From Diatrype stigma (taxonomy: Eukaryota > Ascomycota > Sordariomycetes > Xylariales > Diatrypaceae): a DNA stretch of 64,000 bases. A program made the position numbers and the translations under genes. The notes beneath the pieces were generated by a model that saw nothing but the letters and a program-made list of their open reading frames with translations, made no database searches and was not told the DNA's origin. The stretch spans positions 310,001 to 374,000 of the forward strand of contig JAKJXP020000006.1 in assembly GCA_022225965.2 (NCBI GenBank), written 5' to 3'. Shown here piece after piece: positions 22,501-32,400 of the stretch. Within the stretch, counting starts at the first letter, position 1; each line of letters starts with the position of its first letter.

Positions 22501-23638
22501 TTCCTTCAACGAACCCACCTCATTGTTATATCGAACGGGTGAAGATATGGAATACGCCGAACTACTAGACCAAGCAGCAGATCGATCCGACTCCATTGAG
22601 CGCCTGTTGTACGTTGCCGCATTTGCGGCAAGCGAGTTCGCCTCCACTATCGGTCGTGTCGCCAAACCGTTCAACCCGCTTCTTGGCGAAACTTTCGAGT
22701 ACGCAAGGCCGGATAAAGGCTACCGTTTTTTCATCGAGCAGGTTAGCCATCATCCACCGATCGGTGCGGCACACGCGGAGTCTGCGAAGTGGACATATTG
22801 GGGAGAAGCCAATGTCAAATCTAAGTTCCTTGGAAAATCCTTTGATATTCATCACGTTGGAACCTGGTTCCTGAAGATTCGACCCACCGCCGGCGGGAAG
22901 GAGGATTTCTATACCTGGAAGAAGCCAACATCTCAGGTCGTCGGCATCATCACGGGAAATCCCGTAGTAGATAACTACGGGCTTGTGGAGATCACGAACT
23001 GGACGACCGGGGAGAAGTGTCTGCTCGATTTCAAGCAGCGAGGCTGGAAAGCCTCGAGCGCTTACCACATCTCTGGCAAGATCCTCGACTCGGACGGCCG
23101 GCCGCGCATCAGCATCGGCGGACGCTGGAACTCGAAGCTGTACGCGCGACTGACGCCCGGGTTCGAGACGGCGGTGGAGGAGCCGCAGGACAACCAGCGG
23201 GGCTTCAGCATCCACGACCCAAGCCGGGCGTTCGTGGTGTGGCAGGCGAACGAGCGGCCAGAGGGAATACCGTTCAACCTGACCCCGTTCGTGCTGTCGT
23301 TCAACCACCTGGACGAGAACCTGCAGCGGTGGATCGCCCCCACGGACTCGCGCTACCGCCCGGACCAGCGCGCCATGGAGGAGGGCGAATACGACGTCGC
23401 CGCCGAGGAGAAGAACCGGCTCGAGGAGGCCCAGCGCGAGCGCCGGAAGCGCCGCGAGCTCCGCGGCGACGAGTTCCAACCCGCCTGGTTCGAGCGCGCC
23501 CGCTGCGAGGTCACCGGCGAGGAGTACTGGAAGTTCACGGAGAAATATTGGCAGCACCGCGATCGCTACGGCAGCGGCGACGCGAGCGCTTGGGAGGGTC
23601 TCGAGCCGCTGTTCACGGATGAGGGTGCGGGTGCGTAA
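19534..23638 (+). CDS. OSH2: Oxysterol-binding protein, Osh1/Osh2 type (ankyrin-PH-FFAT-ORD)
   Basis: A lipid-transfer protein that exchanges sterol and PI4P at ER contact sites. The proposed model has three exons: 19534-19553 (MSDAGE plus AG), 19816-22393 and 22448-23638, with introns of 262 and 54 nt, about 1262 residues. The first exon is chosen because its splice restores a phase-2 serine codon and a clean start; ATG 19742 inside the intron is the alternative. Domains: ankyrin repeats at about 160-240 and 302-340 (TVLHLAI, NTPLHIAA, TLLHEAA); PH domain at 394-495 ([20 protein letters not shown]); coiled coil around 690-740; FFAT motif EFFDAVD at 802-808 in an acidic context, which binds the ER protein Scs2/VAP; OSBP-related domain from about 870 with the signature EQVSHHPP at 963-970. 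Length and order match yeast Osh1 and Osh2. The long antisense frame over its 3' end is not a gene. Confidence 0.93.
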
Positions 23639-25338
23639 GAAGCAAGCAAGATCTGATTTCGACAACTGGGTTAGGCTATTGTTGTAAGAATAATCTCGTA
23701 CTGTATGTATCCGCATATGCGGTAGTGTGTCGGGAAGCATGGGTGGCCGCCCAGTCAGTCCCTCCCGTCTACCTACCTACTTCCTCCCTATATATACATG
23801 TCTGCCCGCCTACCTCGCATCCCTCGAGGGACGACGAGATGCGCCGTGCCGTGCCGTGCAAGAGCTGGCGCGTGTTGGATCATTCTGTATGAATAAATCA
23901 AGAAATAAATCAAGTGCATATCACTGTGTCTGCCTGTCCGTGTCGTGCCCACGTTGAGCGCGCGCGACGTTGTTCTGAGGTCTCTCCTAGCTTTGTGCCA
24001 TACACATCCAAGGATCCATTATCTAGGTACCTATGTAACTGCATGGCCGGTTCAACTACCCACGTGCGCATTTCAGTTACCACATCGATCACTCAAAACC
24101 TATGCGAGTAAGCCAATATAACGACGGCCGTGGATTAGGTATTATGGATATGAATGCGCTTGTTCTTCTATCCATGAGCGCCATGTTCATGCACGGAGCA
24201 CGGACTTGACATGCCATCGAACCACGGTCATTGACGAGCTTATTATTAGGTACTTCGTACTCCGGCTGGCTTGGCTGGTCAGGTAGGAAGACATTTTGTT
24301 ATGCGCTTCTGCTTGATTATTTCGACTGGCTGGCCGGCTTATCGAACCGGAGTGACGCTTCCCAATTCGAAAAGGGGGGGAGCTGTAAGTGTATGAGCGG
24401 GTGGGTCTATTATAGAAACTGATAAGATAACAAATTTCATCAAGCATCAGTGGTTTAGTGGTAAAATCCATCGTTGCCATTCCACCAGAACTTCCTCTGG
24501 CAGATGATTCGATGGGCCCCGCGTTCGATTCGCGGCTGATGCATTCTTTTGTCTCACGTCTTATTTTTTAATTTATTATTTCCCCCTCCCCCGACACCTT
24601 GCGGAATGCATTGGCCATATTCACGTTCAAAAGGAGCTCTTCAAAAGCCCAGTTACAAGTTATTTATTCGTACCTCCTTCCATGTAACGTGTTTGATGAA
24701 TACCTACCGCGTTTTACCTTCGTCGGTGTAGGTATCGTACAGCTATGCCGGATCGCATCAAGCCAGATCCACAGCGTGCCTAGGCTACATGTGTGTGTGT
24801 GTATGTACTTCGTATGTACATATGGATTCATGATGTAAAACCCGAACCTCGGTAGTTCCGCCCTCGGTTTAGACTACTTGATGGACATGGTTAGCAAATC
24901 AAAGCAAAGCAAAGCAAAGCAGTTGACATGCTCATCTATCTTCGAACGCCATTCGCGATTGGTTGCATTCATGCGTTCGCCCTATCATCTATGGTAGTTA
25001 AGTTAGGCTAATTACAAGGAAGCAAGTGGGCGGGACTTGATACCTGGAGCTTCTGAATTTAACCCCTTCAGGCCATATATTCGACGACTTATTCGACGAC
25101 TTATTCTCCATTAGCTACCCAATTCATCTCATACTTATTATCATTCACTTCGGTGGCTATATAATCCACTTCCCCTATTTATAGATGTGACTGAACGAAA
25201 CTACATATTACCTACGTAGACTCTCTAATCGCCATTGTCACGAGCACCGTTTTTGCCCAACTCACGTTCACTTGGAAACCAACCCGCCTACGGAGGCACA
25301 TAATCTCACCGGCCACAAGAGCCAAGACGACATCACAG
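23639..25338. other. Intergenic region carrying the tRNA-Gly gene
   Basis: Apart from the tRNA at 24444-24543 no gene is recognised. Small repeats occur, such as CAAAG units near 24899-24920 and a tandem TATTCGACGACT near 25078-25105. Confidence 0.55.
24444..24543 (+). tRNA. tRNA-Gly(GCC): tRNA-Gly (GCC) with a 29-nt intron
   Basis: The acceptor stem GCATCAG (24444-24450) pairs with CTGATGC (24536-24542), and the discriminator is A24543. The D arm includes TGGTTTAGTGG (A box), the anticodon stem is CATCG/CGATG, and the anticodon GCC is at 24476-24478. The T arm CCGCG-TTCGATT-CGCGG provides the B box. An intron at 24480-24508 interrupts the anticodon loop after position 37, the canonical nuclear tRNA intron site. 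Removing it leaves a 71-nt mature tRNA, the usual length for fungal tRNA-Gly(GCC). A T-rich run follows within 15 bp of the 3' end (24544-24570) and could terminate RNA polymerase III. Confidence 0.95.
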
Positions 25339-27095
25339 ATGGGGGAGCACCGCCCAACCCTGGTGAAGCCGCCACCACAAGACACGAGCAAGGCGCCTAT
25401 CGAGAATGCACTGGAACTGACGGATCTGAGTATCATCGGACCTGTAAGTCGCGAAGGTGTTTTCATTGCCCCTGCCCCTGGTCAAAGATGTTTTTCATTT
25501 AGCTATTCATGTTGTTCAGGTGGATCCACTTGCCTACTTACAACCAGATCGTCTCTGCTATTTTATACATGTTTATACGTATAATAATATAATACATGAA
25601 TGCATACATGCATGGACGATGACTAACATCATGCTAGGACATTTACACGAATACACGAGAGCTGTGGCATCCGCCGGGCGCAAGAGGTATCTATGGAGGA
25701 GCCGTGATAGCGCAAACGCTAGCTGTGAGTAGCTTTCTTGCTTCCTTGCTCATGTACCTACCTCCTCGTTCATGATAAGAAGACAAAAAGGGGGCGGGGT
25801 GTTGGAGAGGGAAATAAGGAGTGCGAATCTTGACATCTTGTAGACGTTGTCGATGATGATACACCCACCCGCCTATTGAGCCTTCCCTGTCTCACTCACC
25901 CTTGACTTTCTCCTGCCAAAGATAGACAGAGAAAGTGATGGATACAATACAGAGAACTGACGCTCCAGAAACCCCCCCTCACAGGCGGCGCAGCGCACCG
26001 TCCCGCACAACTTCGTCGTGCACTCGTTCCACTGCTTCTTTGTGCTGGCCGGCGACAGCGGCACGCCGATCCTGTACCACGTCGAGCGGGTGCGGTCGGG
26101 CCGGTCGTTCGCGACGCGCACCGTGCAGGCGCGCCAGCGGGGCCACGCCATCTTCACCGTGACGTGCTCGTTCGTGCGCGAGGGCAGCGGCGGCGCCGTC
26201 GCCGCCACCCACGCCGCGCCCATGCCCGCCGCCGCGGAGCCCCCGCCCCCCGACGACTACGACGCCACCAAGGACCCCGAGCACCCGGCCGGCTGGTTCG
26301 GCGACGAGAGCAGCAACAGCGAGGCCAACGACGAAAAGAAGGCGCCCTCGCCGTTCGAGAGCTACCGCATCCGCATCGGAGGGGGAGAAGGTTCGCGTGA
26401 TGTAGCAGGAGACGAAGACGACGACGAGAAAGAAGACGCGATGAGCAAGCTGCCGCCGCACGCGAAGAAGACGCGCCACTGGTTCCGGGCGCGGGGCCGC
26501 ATCAGCGCCGGGGGCGGGCACCAGGCGCACCTGAGCGCGCTGGCGTACATGAGCGACAGCTACTTCATCGGCACGGTGGGGCGGATCCACCGGCTGTGGC
26601 GGTTCCCCGTGGCGGCGGACGACGTGGAAACCAAGCTGAGCCCGGCGCAGCGCGCGCGGCTCGAGCGCCTGCACCGGTTCGAGGGCCACGGCGGCAGGCG
26701 GCCCCTCGAGCGCTTCCGGGGCCGGCCCGAGATCGGCATGATGGTCAGCCTCGACCACACCATCTACTTCCACAACCCCAAGCGCGTCCGCGCCGACGAG
26801 TGGATGCTCGCCGAGATGGAGAGCCCCTGGGCCGGCGACGGCCGCGGCGTCGTCACCCAGCGCATCTTCGCCAAGGACGGCACCTTGCTGGCTACGTGCT
26901 TCCAGGAGGTGAGTTGCCCCCTCCCCCCGGGCCGTTCGCCGTTTCGTTCCATTTTATTGCATTTCCTTTGCCCCCCTTTTTCCTCAACCTGGAATATTTG
27001 GCCAACTTACACCATGCTAACTCTGCTTTTTTCTTCTTATGTAGGGCGTTGTACGATTAAAGCAGAAGGGGGAAAAGGAGAAAGCGAAGTTGTAG
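25339..27095 (+). CDS. Acyl-CoA thioesterase II (TesB/ACOT8 type), probably peroxisomal
   Basis: It hydrolyses acyl-CoA to free fatty acid and CoA with a double hotdog fold. There are four exons: 25339-25443, 25638-25724, 25985-26908 and 27045-27095, with introns of 194, 260 and 136 nt, all phase 0; 388 residues. The first hotdog has DIYTNTRELWHPPGARGIYGG and VHSFHCFFVLAGD, then YHVERVRSGRSFATRTVQARQRG. The second hotdog includes LAYMSDSYFIGTV and MVSLDHTIYFHNP with DEWMLAEMESP and GRGVVTQRIFAKDGTLLA, covering the catalytic Asp/Gln region of TesB. Between them lies a long acidic, low-complexity linker (about residues 115-195). The protein ends in Ala-Lys-Leu, a valid PTS1 peroxisomal signal, reached only if the last intron is removed as modelled. 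Exon 3 has extremely GC-rich third positions. Likely role: control of CoA and fatty-acid pools during beta-oxidation. Confidence 0.88.
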
Positions 27096-27464
27096 TTTAC
27101 ACTTATACCTTGTACGGTGGTAATAGCTCTCAGGGGGCGTAAAACCCGATCCTTTTATAAAGAAAGCGACTCGGCGGATAGGTTTGGCTTTCCCGTATAT
27201 ATAGAATAGATGCTTTTCCTTGTACACGATAGACATAATTAGATTGTATATTTCTTTCCCTCGCCCTCTTCTTTGCCTTGTAACTAGTAACACCAGGAAC
27301 ACTGCATATTCAGCAATGCTCTATATATAACGAAGGAGAAAAAGAGACAGAAAGTGTAGACAACAACAACGCCTACTGAGATGTTCCCAGGCCCATGAAA
27401 CACAACTTATAACATGTCCAACAGTAGACATAGTCCAAGCCAAGCTTGCTCATGTTTTCCTAGA
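27096..27464. other. 3' region between two convergent genes
   Basis: About 370 bp between the ends of the thioesterase (+) and the fructosamine-kinase-family gene (-). A/T-rich and non-coding; both 3' UTRs and polyadenylation sites should lie here. Confidence 0.6.
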
Positions 27465-28731
27465 TCACTCTAGTTGCTTCATCACAAAAGGAACATAGTT
27501 GCCCGTTACAGTAATGTCATGATCAGGATTGTATCTCTCCAGAGTCTCCAGGGGGGCATATTTCTCGCAGAGGTAAAGCATGTCGTTATAAGCACTATGA
27601 AGGCTTCTTAGTTTGGGGCACATAAGTTGTAGAGATAGACTCACATCAGCCTTGAGGCACTTCCGGGGTGCCCTGCAGAGTCGTTCAAATACGGATGGAG
27701 GCTGTACAGTCGATTGCGGTCGTCGAACTCCTCTGCAGGCTCTGAGGGTTCGATATAGCGCTGATAAAGCCGCATGTATATTGGCGAGTTGAAGTAGAAC
27801 GCCCAGGAGCACCTCCATGTACCGAATTCCATCTCATTATGGGCATATGTAGATCCAGCATCGAAGGTGATTATATCCCCTGTTTCCATATCAATGCCCA
27901 CATTTCGTTCCCATAGATCCCCGTGGATCAACGTAGGGATGATGTTTCTTCCGTCGGACTGTAGAGCCCCTAGAAGTCGAGGAATGACTACATCGATAAG
28001 TTGATTGCATGCGTCGTCGAATGCTGGCCAGGGACCGTTCGTTTCATTGTCGTATTTTATGACATCCTTGAGTTGATGAGTGAATGATGTTGCCCAACTA
28101 TCTTCCCATTCCACTGTCCGCTCCATGATACCGCAAACCGTGGGGACAGGGAACCCAAACTTTCCTGTCGGCGACACCCCTTTGCGGTGGAGACTTGCAA
28201 TCTTGGAGACGAACTCTTCTGGGTCAGGGGCTATGGTGAAGTCCATGTCGTGAAAGGCTGTCAGTAAGAAGAACACTTCTACTTCGCCATTCTCATATTT
28301 TCCCCATCCAGTGGGTTTTGGTGTGAAGTGTGGCACGAGTTCGTCAATCGCTAATGCAGAATGATACTCTCCCTCAACAAGGGCTTGAGCGCTTCGCCCC
28401 GTCACGCACTATGTCACCAGTCTGGTCAAAAAGCAGAATTCCAATATCTACCATAAAGAGATGAAGGTATCATACTTTGATGAAGTATCCTTTTTCATCG
28501 CCGTCGGGTAGGACGGCGGTTAGTTTTCCTGTCTTAGTCCAGGCAGAGATCCCACTAGATTCGGCTGAGACGACCCTGGTGCCTTTGGGTAAAACTATGA
28601 TTGGGGGTCAAATCTCAGCAGATGTCTTGTATAGTTAATACTTTTCCAGGCGCAAACTCACCCTCGAGCACGGCTTTATGAACAGGAAAATCCCCCTCAA
28701 CCTCCGGGACCCAAATCGAGATATCTGCCAT
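27465..28731 (-). CDS. Fructosamine/ketosamine-3-kinase family protein
   Basis: The family phosphorylates sugar adducts on proteins, which starts their removal (protein deglycation), and shares the aminoglycoside-kinase fold. The model has four exons: 28731-28662, 28594-28476, 28408-27645 and 27594-27465, with introns of 67, 67 and 50 nt; 360 residues. For the last intron I used the acceptor at 27595, because it gives RLIAYNDMLYLCEKYAP, the usual family ending; an acceptor ten or so bases earlier would also stay in frame. Key motifs: VVSAE near residue 34, Lys63 in YFIK (candidate ATP-binding lysine), VEGEYHSA, the catalytic loop HGDLWERNV from 225, and FDAGSTYAHNEME from 245 carrying the metal-binding Asp246. 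Fungal homologues often have Pro-Ala after that aspartate, here Ala-Gly. Substrate is unknown. It is divergent from the NLR gene, about 700 bp away. Confidence 0.85.
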
Positions 28732-29445
28732 TGTGATTCAATGGGTTGGAAACTGATGAAAAGGAGAATCAGATGCGTTCTCGGCAGAAGGCTCAGGGCT
28801 TTAGATACTCTTGCCGAAGTACCATCCAAAGCGATCAGGCTTTTGTCTATTTCTGTGTTGGCTGCAAGAGTTCGCTTACATGTGGTATTGGTGGTCAGAT
28901 GGCACCCTGTTATCACGGTCGATCACTCAAGACCCCGGCTCAATCAACCAACCAAAGGTGTAATATGAGTGAGAATTTTATTTCTCCTGTAAGAAAGCGG
29001 GCAAGGCGGGGGTTCTGCATCAACGATCTAAGTACCGATTCGCCATAAATACATGCTCATGACTTATGATTCCAACAAACTTGATTCAAAACTTCTTACT
29101 TACAAGAGAAGGATGGTAGCTTATACCCCTATCACCCATAAGTCCAATGCACGCCTTTGAAGCAACGTTCATAAATGGTCTTTCCGTGCTCTCCTGAATG
29201 TACATGCAAGCCGCGAGAGCCTGGAATCGCAGAAACGCCGAACAGGGTGCGGGCGCGTAGGATTACTATATTTAAACAAATTAGATAAGCTTTAAAGCAG
29301 CCCTGGCAATGCCATGGTGTGAGCTGACGGACCCATCTCAGCTTACAGCCTTCTGTCATTGAGGTGAAAAGACTCGATAACCCGAATTCCCAGGACATCG
29401 AACTAGCGACTCTTGCTACTCCGTGCCTTGGCGATCACGAACATT
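28732..29445. other. Divergent intergenic region between the kinase and the NLR
   Basis: About 700 bp containing the presumed promoters of both genes. No coding sequence is supported. An unrecognised 5' exon of the NLR could lie here, since its start is uncertain. Confidence 0.5.
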
Positions 29446-32400
29446 ATGGTTAGTTTGACTTCTTTTACAAAAACTTGTGCATATGTGAATAACAGGATAA
29501 AACTTGATGCTAGTTTCGAAAACTTTCTAGTTTCAGAAAGAGATCTAGCGACGATTCTCATAGGCCCCGGGCACAACAGATCCCTTCCGTGTCGTATAGC
29601 CGAAACTCATCTCAGTCTGATGATTCTGTTCCGACACAAGATGTGGACGCCAACTCTATCATATCTGCCGGCCGTTCCTCACAAGGGACGACTTCTACCA
29701 AGTCGCCACAAAAGGACGGTGGCCCGGATGCTGGGCCTCTTGGTCTAAATGTCGTCTACTCTCCTGAAAACGGACATAAAGTTGACATTGTCTTCATACA
29801 TGGGCTTGGAGGAACTAGTCAATTAACGTGGTCGAAATATAAGAAGCCCGAGCTATTCTGGCCGTTGACCTTTCTCCCTCTTGAGCCTGACTTATGCTTG
29901 GCTAGAATATTGTCATTTGGGTACAACGCCAACTTCCGCAAATCGGGTAACATCAGTACGTCCGTACTTGACTTCGCTAAAGACTTGCTGTTCGACTTGA
30001 AATATGCTAAAGACGAGGACAAAAACGACCTGAATATGGGTAATGTAAGTGCTCAAATCTATGATGTCTTTCCAGGTCGAATCTAACTTGGCTATGAGGT
30101 GCCCCTGATATTTGTCGTCCATAGTATGGGAGGGCTTGTAGTAAAAGAGGTGAGGCCTTGTATAACTATAAAAGGTTTGCCGAAGTTGCTCATCACTTAT
30201 AGGCGTACATGCAAGGCCAAAATGACCCGGAGTACGAACCTATTATCAAGGCCATCTCTGCAATAACTTTCCTCGCGACGCCTCATCGTGGTACGAACCT
30301 TGCCGAAAAGCTGAATCGAATATTGCAGTCAACTCTCATCACGAATTCCAAGCAGTATATATCTGACTTGGCAAAGAACTCATTCACGCTGCAAAAGCTG
30401 AATGAGCAATTCCGCCATGTTGCACCAAGACTGGACATCGTCTCGTTCTACGAGACTCAACCTACTGCGATGGGTCTCAAAAATGCACGGCTAGTGAGTG
30501 AGCCTATTAAGTCGTCGTAACGACTTCACTGATAATCATAAGATGGTATTGGAGAAGGACTCTTCTGTCCTCGGATATCCGGGAGAGACCTCGAAAGCTC
30601 TGGATGCAGACCATCACGGGGTCTGCAAGTACGATTCTCCTCGAGACCCAAATTACATAACAGTGAGAAATGTTCTCAAATCACTTGTCAGCAAGATGAT
30701 CTCGACGAGCAAATCAGGAAAGATGCCCGTGCCAAACAGAAAAGACTCCCATGACCTCAAGGCTCTTCTGTCCATTACGGAAGTTCCGAACACTGACTAC
30801 ATTTTCTTTATGGACCAATGGACAGAGGGAACTAACGAGTGGATTTTCGAGGAAAAGGCATATCTCGACTGGGTAGGTACCCAAGACCAGACAGCTCGAG
30901 TCCTCTGGTTGAATGGCGGAGCTGCAATCGGTAAATCAGTACTTTGTTCATTCATCATCAACAGCCTGGTAAAACAAGGACTAGCCTGCCAGTACTTCTT
31001 CATCAGGTTTGGTGATCAGAAAAAGCGCAGGTTGAACACCATACTACTGTCGATTGCATATCAAGTGGCGTTGAAGTTACCCGCCTTTATGCAAAGCGTG
31101 GTTGCGCTTGTCGAAGAAGGCATTGACTTCGGGACTGCAGAACCTAGGACTATATGGGAACGTATTTTCAAGTCTATTTTGTTCGAAATGAAACTGCAGG
31201 AGCCTCTGTACTGGGTCATAGATGCCATCGACGAAGCGGATGACCCTCGTATGGTCATGAGGTTATTTTCCGATATACCTACGACTACCTCGGTTCGAAT
31301 TCTACTCATAAGTCGACGAACCTCCGAAATAGCGGCAGCCATGCAGAAATTCCCCAAGAGCTTGACACTAGAGTCAATAAGCATCGAAGGGCGTCTGCAT
31401 GATCTGCAATGTTATGTCAATCAAGAACTAAGCATGTCTGGGAATGCCGACTTTAGAGAGAAGACTGTGCGAAGGTTACTTGAAGGAGCACAAAACAATT
31501 TTCTTGTAAGCACATGGTCCTACTCTGGTTTCTCGATACATGACTTATACTGAGTTTATAGTGGGTTCGGCTTGCTGTTAACAAGCTGAACATGTGCCAT
31601 AGACAGGCAGATGTTGAACTAGCACTTGAACAGTTGCCAGTCGGCATGCAGGCATTGTATGACCGCATGGCAGCATTAATCAACCAGAATCCATCACCGA
31701 CTGACAAGGAATTTGCTTCGGCTGTCTTGCAATGTGTCACCTGTTCGTTCCGCCTTCTCACGGTAGCAGAACTATCAGAAGCGCTGAACGAGGACACATC
31801 GGAAATGCTTGACCTCCAACGATCGATAGTTGACCTGTGTGGTGGCTTCGTGGTCGTCGATAATGGTGGAAACATCGCCATGGTGCACCAGACCGCCCGA
31901 GAATACCTACTTGGTGGCGTCGACCGCCCTTTCCAAATCAACCGGAAACTGTCTCATGAAAGGATGCTCTCAAGCTGTCTGCACTGTCTTATGACCCCCG
32001 CACTTAGAGCAAAAATCAGCCGGGGCCAGACACCAGCATTCCTCGAATATGCTTCTACTTCATGGTCGTTGCATCTGACGCTGATCTCACCGGATAGTGA
32101 GCAGACACTGGAGGCCCTCAGGAGGTTTCTCACAGGCCAATGGGTCTTGACGTGGATACAAGTCCTTGCAGCCAGCAACAATCTACGGATACTCATACAG
32201 GCTTCGAAACACCTATCGAAATTTGCCTCCAAGAGGTGGGAATATGACGCAATACAAACAACCTGGAACCCCCTGGTGACAGAACAGGAACTCCTCGAAA
32301 GCTGGGCTGTGGACTTTGTGAAGATTATTGGAAAGTTCGGGAAGGTCCTACAGCGGAATCCCGAGTCTATCTATCGGCTCATACCCCCTTTTTGTCCGCA

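Noticed and set aside
22565..23740. 391-codon minus-strand open frame across the OSH 3' end
   Set aside because: It is antisense to the ORD domain; the plus strand carries EQVSHHPP and continuous homology. GC-rich third positions create such mirror frames.
25519..25549. Possible extra mini-exon in the thioesterase first intron
   Set aside because: It would add VDPLAYLQPD, but direct joining at 25443/25638 gives the family sequence IIGP-DIYTNTRELWHP.
25979..26773. 264-codon minus-strand frame over the thioesterase
   Set aside because: Antisense shadow of the GC-rich exon 3.
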